Both the position numbers and the translations under genes were made by a program. From Mesostigma viride (taxonomy: Eukaryota > Streptophyta > Mesostigmatophyceae > Mesostigmatales > Mesostigmataceae), in assembly GCA_009746045.1 (NCBI GenBank), contig RPFO01000080.1:5857339-5921338 (forward strand): DNA of 64,000 nucleotides, in the 5' to 3' direction. Shown piece after piece: positions 21,591-32,500 of the stretch (position 1 is the first letter of the stretch; every line of letters begins with the position of its first letter). A model generated the notes under the pieces. The model had not been told where the DNA came from and searched no databases. It worked only from the letters and a program-made list of their open reading frames with translations.

Positions 21591-22706
21591 CCAGGCTCGA
21601 GCTACCATGGTCCGGATTCTCCCGATTTCTGGCCTGCGCTGGTTGACTCCTAATTGATAGTTCAATGTCTCACACATTCAAATCGACGTACAAATCCTAA
21701 TCAAACGACGTACTCGAAAATGCGGATAAGATATTGGCAGGCTCGAGCTACCATGGCCCGGATTTCCAGAGTCACAGAGTTCTGGCCTGAGCTGGTTGTC
21801 TCATTGATAAGTCATGTAGACCTCAATGATATTAGTTGTCTCATGCACAGAGTTAACGATATAGCCAGATAGCAGATAATCATGACATCGCTTGCATGTG
21901 GTCGTAGCTAGCCCCTCATCTTATCTAGCGCAATGCAAGGGAGGAAGGGAAGCCATCAATGGATCCAACTCACTATATATCGAATGATGTCTCAAGCGCT
22001 TTATGCAAACACCCATGCAGGTTTGTGCAAATGTGTTCAACGTGACACAAATTTGCATCACATGTCCCATCAAGTCGTTCTAGGAAACGCAGCTGCTTGC
22101 AGCCCATTGCAGGGAGATTTGAACAAGGTGTTGTCCGTCAAGGCCATGCATTCGCTCACAGCTCACCGGCCCCAGTTATAAGATGGCATGCATGAGGTAA
22201 GAGATTATCAAAGCCACGACCCACGTACATTGCTCACCCGTTTGTTAATAATTCTTCTTCCCCGCCCCCCCCCCCCTTTTCTTCTTTATCATTTAAGTTA
22301 TTGTTCTATATATCTTATTTTTTAAAAAAAAAGAAACATTTTCTTCTTTCACTTCACGTTTTCTTTACTTTCCTACCCCGATCCATGATCTCTCTTTTCA
22401 TCCATTACCCGTTACCTGGCCGGTCGATCAGTCATTCGTTTACGCCGTTATCTGGTACTCCATATGCACTAGAAACGATATAGCCTTGAGATAGCCGGGG
22501 CTGACGGCGGCGCCCATGCATAACTTTCACGGATGGGCTCCAAATTTTGCCGCGACCATCACAATCGCTTCGTCTTTCTAAGATGCACACACTGATATAT
22601 TTTCCAGAAGCTATCACGCAGTAATATGACGAGCAAACCCTCCTCTACGCAATGCAGCCTGGTGGCTAGCTGCGCTGCATGTGAGCCTTGAACGTACGTC
22701 TGCAGC
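21591..22706. other. No gene recognised; short duplicated motif
   Basis: aggctcgagctaccatgg followed by (c/t)ccggat occurs twice (about 21594 and 21740). The rest is unique sequence without recognisable frames. Confidence 0.5.
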
Positions 22707-22766
22707 CATGTACGTATGCATGTACGTATGCATGTACGTATGCATGTACGTATGCATGTACGTATG
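22707..22766. repeat. (CATGTACGTATG)5 minisatellite at a transposon edge
   Basis: Five perfect 12-bp units lie between the left copy of an 8-bp target duplication (TCTGCAGC, 22699-22706) and the left end of the hAT-like element. Confidence 0.9.
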
Positions 22767-22819
22767 CAGTGTGAGCTAGTACGGCAATACGGCAATACGC
22801 GTATAATACGGCGTACTAT

Positions 22820-24762
22820 TAATTAATTATAATTAATTAAACTCGTGCTCCCGTTGGGGAGTCACGGAGCACCGAAGTGCTTTTAATCCCTGTGTGTGCA
22901 CTACAGGAGAAAGGGCAGAGACCCCCAGTCTCCTTCATGCCAAAGGCATGCCACAGCTGCAATCGGGCGCGGCTAGCGAAAAGGACAGGCTAACGATCCG
23001 GCAAACTGTGGGTGCAATAAGACCCATGTGAGCATATCATAGCAAGGAGCGTGGGCAAGTAATCTGAACATAGCCAGGGCGTAGCATGGCTGTACTAGGA
23101 CTAGGCTAAGGCTATGGCTGGTTGTGTACCGTGCGTTGGCGGCACGTGACTAGGTGTGTTGGCACAGCTAGGCATGGCTGCCTTAGCGGCAGTGACGCCA
23201 ATGGTTACAAGCTAGGGCTATTGCTATTCTAGCCCGCTGGGGGCGTCCACATCTTGTGGTTGATCATCAGGTCCCCGCCCCTCCAGTACACCTTGGGCTT
23301 CTGGGGGTCCTGCTTATGGCGGAGGTATTCCGGCCACAGGTCGCGTCGCTGCTGTTGCTGAGCGGGGGTGAGGTCGTCATCCAGCGTCCAGGTGAGGTCG
23401 TGCAACCGCTTGCGACGAGAGAGGAACCGCTGCTTATCCTCAGGGGAGGGGAAGGTGAGTAGGACTGGTGGGGGGGCCGCCTTGTCCCGTGAGTGGGGAA
23501 GGCGGTGGCACCCACGCAGTTCTACCTCACCTACCAGGCCCATGAGGGTAAGAAGCTGGTTCTTGAGCTCGTCAGCAAGAGAGGTTGACGTCTCACCTGG
23601 CTTCTGGGGGAAGCGACGTACTAAGCACCACTCGGCACTCGCGGCGAGCGCGATCGGTGACCTCCCGTTGCTGGGCCTGGCGGTGGTCCTCCAGCTCCTG
23701 GAGCTTTGTGGCGATGGCGTCGGTGGTGGAGGCGGTCGCTGACCGCAGCAGGTCCGCGTAGGAGAGCGGCGGGAGGTCGCCAGCATCCTGCCGGGGTGGC
23801 TGGGATGCAATGGTGGCCGTCTGCTCCGCTATCTTGGGGACCTGTGTGGCCAGGGCCTCGGTGTGGGCGGTGATGGCCTCAAGCTTCTTCAGGAGCACGC
23901 CACACTTGCCCTCCACCTGGTTAAGGCGAGAGACAAGTGCAGCATGCGTTTCCGAAGCCTGCGCCGTGGTGTGTAGCGCCGTGAACTGGGGTTGTAGCTT
24001 GTGGACGACCTTGGTTTCCACGTTGGAGACCCGGGCCTCGACCGTGTTGAGCGTGGTGTTCAGCGATGTCAGCTGCTCGGCCAGCGGCCAGGTCACGTGC
24101 TCCTCCAGCACGTACTGCGCGGATGTCATCCTTGCCGAGGGAGGAAGCCGATGGGGCTGCCGGCTGTGCGGGGGCTGGGGTGCGGAGCGTTCTGGTGATG
24201 TCGCCGAGGCGGATCTGGAATTGGCTGGTCAGGATAATCAGGCGTTGTTGTACTTCGTTCAAAGCATAGAGCCAGGACATGTCTCCATTGTAGTCGATAG
24301 CCGCCCCCTTCCTGGGCACGAAGAGCTTCCGCTCCTGTTCGAGGAACTGGAGAACCTCAATGCATTCCTGCGGCGACAACTCATTGCCACTCGGTGAGGG
24401 AGAATCGTCGGTCGCCGGGGAGGAACTCGCTCCATTTTCGATCGTGGCAGGGTTTCTTGGGCTCAGGCGAGGCGCTTGGCGAGGGTTTGGCGGGTAAGCC
24501 TGTCGGCTGAACAATGGCGAGGGCGTGAGGGTTGGGCTGGGCGCTGGGAAGCTGTGCCAGCTCCTTTTCCAGCCCTCGTTTTGCTTTGGGAGTCGTCATA
24601 GCTGGTCACGTGCGTAACTTTGTCTATACTGCGTGGCAGCCGTAACCGTTTATACTGGCAAGTGCGTCTTAGAAAGGCGCATCGAATGCAAGTGGTCTGA
24701 CCGAATTTGGGGCTCAGACGCAAAAGATCTGAACTCCGCCGTCAGCCATACCGCCGTCAGCC
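22820..24762 (-). mobile_element. LINE copy E, ORF1 only
   Basis: A 12-bp target duplication ACGGCGTACTAT flanks it (22808-22819 and 24763-24774). The tail is (TTAA)n-like and the hairpin is CTCCC-GTTG-GGGAG (22850-22863). It has a 3' untranslated region of about 400 bp, then ORF1 with a start codon at 24599, then about 160 bp of 5' leader. There is no reverse transcriptase. Confidence 0.88.
23229..24599 (-). pseudogene. LINE ORF1-like protein, near full length but frameshifted (copy E)
   Basis: It begins MTTPKAKRGLEKELAQL. A Pro/Ser-rich leader is followed by a helical segment (ECIEVLQFLEQERKLFV) and a long heptad-like coiled coil (EEHVTWPLAEQLTSLNTTLN). An RNA-binding-like part follows (RRECRVVLSTSLPPEA; PPPVLLTFPSPEDKQRFLSR). 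The end, LTPAQQQQRRDLWPEYLRH then KVYWRGGDLMINHK, stops at 23229. Frame changes near 24400, 24130 and 23620 show it is inactive as given. The element ends after this frame, so ORF1 was the only gene. Confidence 0.75.
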
Positions 24763-24879
24763 ACGGCGTACTATACTAGCAAAATTTCTAGTACGGCAAT
24801 ACGCCAAACCTCGGCGTATTGCGTATTTCGTATAATATACGGCGTATAATACGGCGTACTAGCTCACACTGTCTGCAGC

Positions 24880-26372
24880 TCCGGCTGCAGCTTCGCCCTC
24901 TGGCCCGGAAGGCAGCGGTGCCACTAGTCAAGCACTAGTGGTTGCCTCGATCAGCTCCCCCCGGGCTCGCCTCGAGCGCCATCGGCATCGCCTGAGCCCA
25001 AGCGCAGTCGCCTGGGCTCAGGCCTGAGGAGCTGAGCTGGGAGGAGTTCCACTTTGACGGCAACGAGCCCAGCTATTGTAATGTTGACAAGCTCAACCCC
25101 GACACGGATTCCCATGCATGACCTACACACGTGGTTAACCACACGTAGGTTTGGGGCCGGATCGCACGCCTTGCTTTTTGAACTGTGCAAGCACCTCCGT
25201 CAATCAACGGAACCGCCTCCGCGATAACCGAGCGATTTACAATCGTTCTGTTGAATCCCTCAACACTGGCCACCCTCGCCCCCGCCTTCAGCAGCACGCC
25301 CTCGATTGTCCCTCCTCGGGCGCTCCGTCGAGGAGCTCTGCCCCACTACCACCATTACCACCGTACTGAACCACCCATGACCGAAGCCACCATTCGCTCC
25401 CTCCGGCTTAAGGACTGCCTTCGGGCAGCACGTGACCGGCCCCCTTGCTGCAGATGCATGATGCAGCCATTGGAGGCACGCTGGCTGCCGGCCGAGCTTC
25501 CCCTTCTCGATCAGGGAATTTATCGGCTTTTGCATCTTGAGCACGTTTATATACATGGAAAAGGGTTGTTGCGTTGCGCTATGCTGTGCCGAACTTCTTT
25601 TAGCCGTCGGATGGCACCGTCAATTTGGCGTCAATGCTCGTCGATAAACCTAACGCAAGCCATGTACGAAAAGTAATAGAAAATATCGCGGCGGAAGGCG
25701 CTAGTGAGTTTGGTAGGTTGTTGAACTTGTCGCCGGCTCCCGGCGACACCGCATCTAGCAGTCCGCAGGTATAGTGCGTAGGTAATCCGAGGTAGTCCGT
25801 AAGATACGGCTCGCGGCCTCGCGGCAAGAGCTGCAAGGGAATCAAAAATATGGGGAAACTCTTGCAAATTTTTCAATGTTTACCTTCGGTTTAATATGTG
25901 GGATTTGAGAATTTGAGAACTTGAGTCGGTACAAATTCAGACCCCAGTCGGTGGGGGCCATGCGTGTGACATACCAGATTTGGCAAACACAGCCGCAGTT
26001 GTCTCAGCTTAAAGTCCTCACGAGTGCTCCGCACAAGTGCAGGTCATGGTACATAACCAGTGCATAACCAGTACATAACATACCAGGAGTGGCCGGAAGA
26101 TAACCTGCCTGACTCATCATTTCATATGTGGAAGTATGTGTGGTCCAAGTATATGTGACGAAGGAGACATCTAGACGCAGGATCTACGCCTAAATTAAAA
26201 TTCGTGGAAGTACATGGGGATAGGGCAGTACCTTGGCAACATCTGGGACCGAGTCCCACGTCCCGCCCATGAGCTCCACCATGCATCAGATCTATTAGTT
26301 AGTTGATAAGTTCATTCAATCAGTTATTGATACGAATGTCGACCTGCGGCCAATTTTTCATCGTTCCATGTG
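24880..26372. other. Downstream of EF-hand gene; inverted repeats only
   Basis: No gene is recognised. Small perfect inverted repeats are seen near 24920-24942 (ccactagt / actagtgg) and 24990-25022 (cctgagccca / tgggctcagg). Confidence 0.5.
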
Positions 26373-26543
26373 TCAAAACACACAGCTGTTTACATTAGGG
26401 AGCCCTGCCGCGTCTGAGAGCGTGGTTGTTCCTTTCGGCCGGCGTATGTGCAGCTCTCGTTCCGCAGCGATCTGGTGGGGGTCCGCCTCTTTGACCACTT
26501 GCACCGCCTTGATACGGTTCATCACCTCATCCTTGACAATCTC
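26373..26543 (-). CDS. EF-hand gene exon 17, terminal
   Basis: Acceptor cgccacag; reads EIVKDEVMNRIKAVQVVKEA, then DPHQIAAERELHIRRP, and ends at a TGA at 26373. Confidence 0.7.
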   Translation of the reverse strand, partial: EIVKDEVMNRIKAVQVVKEADPHQIAAERELHIRRPKGTTTLSDAAGLPNVNSCVF

Positions 26544-29500
26544 CTGTGGCGACCAGACAATGGATAAAACAGCACAACATATTTCGGCGATATGACTGAC
26601 GACATAAGCACTACATGTGTGGGGCTGAAGTTTGTCAAATAGCTGATGGCAGCACTGCGCATTCATGCGAATGAGCACACGGCTACCCTGCGGGCAGACC
26701 CACGTGGATGCTTCCAGGACCAAGCATGTAAAGGTGTCTATGAGTTTATGTACTTGAGGAGCCCAACGCCTCGTCGCAAACGCGCCTGTCTATTCCTAGG
26801 ACAAAATCTCAATCATGACTAGACATGCCTCGCTATTCCTGGGACAGTATCTTACCAATACGTAGCTCCTGTTGCACGCTGTCAGCTCCACCTTTGCGCG
26901 CTGTCAGCAAGCCGACAAGGCCAGCTTGACTGTACTACATGCCACCGCCATAGTGGTGTCCATTGTGATCGTGTTTTCTCATTGATGAACCCCTTCCACC
27001 TCCCCCCCCTACGCATACGGGCTGCGGCTGTATCTCCACCACATAACCTAAGCTGTGTAGACCCGCCCCTTAACTGGATCAATGAGACAGTTGACCCCCC
27101 TTAACTATATGACGATTAATACAACCATACTCACGTGCGTGGCAAGAGCTTGGAGCTGCATACACCTCCCCCTTCATTAGTACGATCACTATACCCACAC
27201 TCACATGCACGCGCAGTAGCTGGATGCCCACAATACATCATAAGCAGTATTTTCCCTCAGCCCCCTCCCGCCCCCGCCGCCGCCCGCCCGCCCGCCCGCC
27301 CGCCCGCCCGCGCCCGCCGCCCCCGCCGCCGCCCGCCCGCCGCCGCCCCCCGCCCCCCCCCCGCCCCCCGCCCCCGCCCCCCCGCCCCCCGCCCCCCGCC
27401 CCCGCCCCCGCCCCCGCCCGCCGCCCGCCCCCCGCCCCCCCCCCCGCCCCCCGCCCCCCCCCAGCCCCCCCCCCCCCCGCCCCCGCCCCCCGCCCCCCGC
27501 CCCCGCCCCCGCCCCCCGCCCCCCCCCCCCCGCCCCCGCCCCCCGCCCCCCCGCCCCCCGCCCCCCGCCCCCGCCCCCCGCCCCCGCCCCCCGCCCCCAC
27601 CCCAATGTGCTACCCACTCTGTTTGTTATCACTCACGTGCATGGGCAGCGGCTGCACCTCCCCTTTATACCATAAGCTGTATACACCCCGCCCATCATCC
27701 AACTAATAATAGATTACCACAGACCACACTCACATGCACGGGCAGCGGCTGCACCTCCCCCCTCCCCTCTATCGTGGACGCGTGCATCTTCTCCGCAGCC
27801 GCACACGAGAGCACGTGGCGGTAGCGCGACTCCTTGGGCAGGTCACCCAGGCCTGGGGTGGGCGGGTTATTTATGGATGGTGATGGGCGGAGCGGCAGGC
27901 AACCGGGTCATCACGAGATCAGCAGGGGTAGAATGACTCCTGGGATCACCCAGGCCCGTGAGCAACCAATCGATGGTAGGAAGACATGGCAGAAAAAGGG
28001 TTGCCAGAGGGAGAAAGGGTTGGGAGTAGGGTTGGCACAGAGCGACTTCTTGGGGAGACCGCCCAGGCTTCAGGTGTCAAGGACGGCAGGCTAAGGGGTG
28101 CTTGACGTGATGCCGGGATCATGGGGCGGACAGCCCAGCTCCGGCGATGCTATTTCAAGGGTTTTCTTTTCAAAATCTCGGGCGCGACAGGACCTGCTTT
28201 GCTCCCTTGGCCAAAGCCCAGCAGTGGAGCCCATGGCTACTTGCACAGGGCTTGCTGCCCAGCGACTAGCCCATTATGAGTAGCATTGCCTGCCACTCTC
28301 CCGCTGAAGCCCCCTTTCCCTACCATCCTCCTGCCCTGTCATCCTCCTGCCTGAAAAACGCATGCTTGGGCTAGCTACTAGGAGCTTCCAACGCCAGTAA
28401 TCCCCGTTTTCTGCCACCGTACCACTGCCACCTTGCATACTGCAGTACCCTGCAGGAGCCAACAGTAGCCTACAGTACAGAGCCTGCATGTTACAGCCGG
28501 ATGTCTTTACAACAGCACAACAGGCTCAACCCTAGACCGAAAAAACACCAAACTTTCGACCGCTAGAGATGCTTCTCTACGCCCACCAAATCGAATCCCC
28601 ATGAAAAAAGACTCACCCAGGGGCTTGGGTGCCTGGTTCATCCCTGGATGATACACCGTGTAGTACTCCCTCGACGCCGGGTTATAAAACGTATAGTAAC
28701 CCGCTGCTCCTCCACCCGCGCCCGTGCCAGGTGTCATCGCGCCGTGCGTGCTCGCATGTTCCGGAACCGACAGCGTGTCCCGCGCCCGGGACATCCCCCG
28801 CAGGTCCACTGAATCCATCGATCGCATCGTCGGCGCGAATCCAAGAGAGGTGGAACTTCTAGCGACTGCGGACGCATGCCGCAGGCCAGCATCGCCGCCC
28901 TCCTGTGGGTGCCCAGGGTACCTGTTGGCCGCACCCTTGCGGTGCAACGAGGCGAGATCTGCGGACGCATTCAGGCTGCTGGCGCGGGCGGGTGGGCCCC
29001 CCTGAGTCTTGCGCTGGGACCCGTTGTTGAGCCGGCGGGCACCTGCAGGGTGGGTGGGGGACGCGTCCTCTGGGTTGAGGGCTTGGGTGGACACGTTGGC
29101 GGCATCGGTGGAGTCCGGACTCCTGCGGGGAGGTGGGCGAGGGGATAGGGGTGGGGGGGCAACGGGAGGTGGAGAGGGGGGGGGTGAGGCGAGTGGGAAA
29201 GGGTTGGCGAGGGGGGGAGGGATGTGGGTGACGGGAAGGGGAGGTTTGGGTGAGGAAGGGAGGGGATTCGGGCAAGGGGGGCAGGACAGGGGGGGATGAG
29301 GGGCATGCAGAAAGGGGGTTTATAATGGGGGAGATGGGGCTATCTTGCCAGAGAACGGGTGCCCCCTACCAACAAGCAGCATTACACCTGACTTGATGGG
29401 TCCACTTGCCTTTGGAGCATTGACCAACTTTTATCCCGCGTCCGGAACTGATGCTGCGTGTGGTTAGATTGAATAGCCTGCTGCTGTACATCACGACTCA

Positions 29501-32500
29501 CCTATGCAAAGTTTTGAAACCAAACAAACAAAAAAAAAAACTGCTTGACAAACTCCTCGAGCGGCCGCGCGTGGAAATACCAAGCGGCACCCTTGTTTCC
29601 TAATGTTCAAACCAAAGAGGCGAACCTAGGAACCGAGCGCGACCTACTTGACAAACTCCTTTAGCGGCCGCGTGTCCGTGCCATAGATGCCCATCATGTG
29701 CTGCCCCGCGCGCGGCTCCAGCGGACCCAGCAGCCCCGCGCGCGCCGACTCCCTCATGACCCGGGACAGCGCGTGCGTTGGCGATAATGCTGGCAGCTCG
29801 TACTGGGCGTTGACCATCGCCTCCACCCGCTTGACCTCCCGCTCCTCCTTGGTGAGACCATCGTCGTCCTCCCCCTTGTCGTCCTCGTCCTCCTCGTCGT
29901 TGTCGATGCCGTGTCGGCCGCGCCTGGGCACAAGGGTGCCATCGCCTGTCACCACAGGGGGAAAAAGGGGGGCGAAGGGGGAGGGAGGGGTGGCATATCG
30001 CAAGAGTTAAAAAGGAATCAGCCGTCGCAAGCGTAAGACCTGGAAAACGTGACGATATGGTGTTTGCCGCGCTCCGCTCCTCCATCCCTCCCTCTCTCCT
30101 TCCTCCTCACTGCCCTCACAATTAACTGTCACCCACCGCCGCAGCCAGTCAACTACTACTCGACTCAATTGTCCAGCACACCGTACGTCACTACGGGTGT
30201 TTATGTAAGCTGTCAATAGACCTCCACTATTCGGCCAAAGGCCCCTACATGCGTTAATGTAAGCTGTCATCAGACCAGACCTCAACTATTCGGCCAAAAC
30301 CCCCTACATGCGTTTATGTAAGCTGTCATCAGACCAGACCTCAACTATTCGGCCAAAAGCCTTGTCATCACTGCGTTCACGCTGGTCATCCCTACATGCG
30401 TTTATGTAAGCTGTCAACAGACCAGCCCTCCCCTATTCGGCCAAAAGCCTTGTCACTACTGCATTCACGCTGGTCATCCCTACATGCGTTTATGTAAGCT
30501 GTCAACAGACCAGACCTCCATTAGTCAGCCAAAAGCCCCTACATGCGTTTATGTAAGGTGTGAACAGACCATACCTCAACTATTCAGCCAAAAGCCTTGT
30601 CACCACTGCGTTCACGCTGGTCAGAGTGAGAGAGTTGGCGGCAGGAGGCCTGGAGTGATAGAATGTATTTTTAAAAAACATGGCCACAAGCAAACATGGT
30701 CCGGTTTCTCCAGACTTTCTGGCCTGCGCTGGTTTGTCTCATTGATCCATAACTGCTCAATATGATTTGGTTTGCTGACACAACCCTTGGATGCTAACAA
30801 CGGCTTGGGAAAGGTAGGTCCGCAAGCGCCCCACAACCGTTCCTGAGATACTTATATTTCGACAGCACGGCTAGGTTCCTTCCTCTGCTGCATTTCTTGC
30901 TTGCATTATGTCACTGCTGGCAAGCCTAGTCTAGTTGCTGCCTCTGCCTAGCCCTGGCCCTGGCCCTGGCTCAGCCGCCCTAACCCCAAACCTCACGCAA
31001 TCGATTGATTGCCCGCGCTCAGGCACACTTGCCCTCGCCCTAACCCAGCTCCGGCAAATGGGGACCAAGAATCCTTTAGCCTTTGCCAGCACCCATCCGC
31101 AGCACTATATACTGGCGTACGTGGATGCCCCTCCTCAGTCCTTGCGCACCCTCAGGCCCTTGTCAACACCCACGCCCGAGAACATGGCTATAAATTACTT
31201 GCGTACGTTAGCGGTTGACACCGCTCCTCCACCACTCTCCTTGCCCAGTATAAACACAATCTATCTATCTTGTTCAGCTAATTATTCTTCCAAGCACCCA
31301 GCCACCAAGATTGTGGCTCTCTGAACATGGTTTCTCATACTTTGTGGCCTACGCGGGTGATCCCGCTCCTCACTCCTTGTTCACGATCCTCCCCAGCGCC
31401 CACACCCAAAATCTTTACTTATTACTTACTGGCGCATGTGGGTGAACCCGCGCTCCTCAAACATTATCCTTGTGCACTTTTCTTTCCAGCACCAGCACCA
31501 ACGCCCGCGGCCTTTATCAAGGAGACAACCACCGCCGGCCAGAAACCGGGAGAATTAATGTTTACTTACTTGCATACATATATATGGGGGAGATAGCCCC
31601 GTCAGAATCGCTGCCCTCCGCGTAGTTGCCAGACTCATCGCGCTTCTTGTTCTGCGACCAACCCAAAAGGAGAGGAGAGGAGAGGAGAGGAGAGGAGAGG
31701 AGAGGAGAGGAGAGGAGAGGAGAGGAGAGGAGAGGAGAGGAGAGGAGAGGAGAGGAGAGGAGAGGAGAGGAGAGGAGAGGAGAGGAGAGGAGAGGAGAGG
31801 AGAGAGAGAGAGAGAGAGGAGAGGAGAGGAGAGGAGAGGAGAGGAGAGGAGAGGAGAGGAGAGGAGAGGAGAGGAGAGGAGAGAGAGGAGAGGAGAGGAG
31901 AGGAGAGGAGAGGAGAGGAGAGGAGAGGAGAGGAGAGGAGAGGAGAGGAGAGGAGAGGGAGAGAGGAGAGGAGAGGAGAGGAGAGGAGGAGGAGAGGAGA
32001 GGAGAGGAGAGGAGAGGAGAGGAGAGGAGAGGAGAGGAGAGGAGAGGAGAGGAGAGGAGAGGAGAGGAGAGGAGAGGAGAGAGAGAGAGGAGAGGAGAGG
32101 AGAGGAGAGGAGAGGAGAGGAGAGGAGAGGAGAGGAGAGGAGAGGAGAGGAGAGAGAGAGGGAGAGGAGAGGAGAGGAGAGGAGAGGAGAGGAGAGGAGA
32201 GAGAGGAGAGGAGAGGAGAGGAGAGGAGAGGAGAGGAGAGGAGGAGAGGAGAGAGAGGAGAGGAGAGGAGAGGAGAGGAGAGAGGAGAGGAGAGGAGAGG
32301 AGAGGAGAGGAGAGGAGAGGAGAGGAGAGGAGAGGAGAGGAGAGGAGAGGAGAGGAGAGGAGAGGAGAGGAGAGGAGAGGAGAGGAGAGGAGAGGAGAGG
32401 AGAGGAGAGGAGAGGAGAGGAGAGGAGAGGAGGAGAGGAGAGGAGAGGAGAGGAAGAGGAGAGGAGAGGAGAGGAGAGGAGAGAGAGGAGAGGAGAGAGG

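Larger units (their letters stand above)
22767..24871. mobile_element. Small hAT-like element split by LINE copy E
   Basis: The ends are inverted repeats CAGTGTGAGCTAGTACG (22767 rightwards; complement ending at 24871). The 8-bp TCTGCAGC follows at 24872-24879 and also stands at 22699-22706. Without the LINE it is about 148 bp and rich in palindromic ggcaatacgcc / ggcgtattgc motifs. Confidence 0.75.

Noticed and set aside
27135-27824. Pro/Ala/Arg-rich or Gly-rich frames across the C/G tract
   Set aside because: Low-complexity translation; only the short exon at 27734-27852 on the minus strand has splice-phase support.
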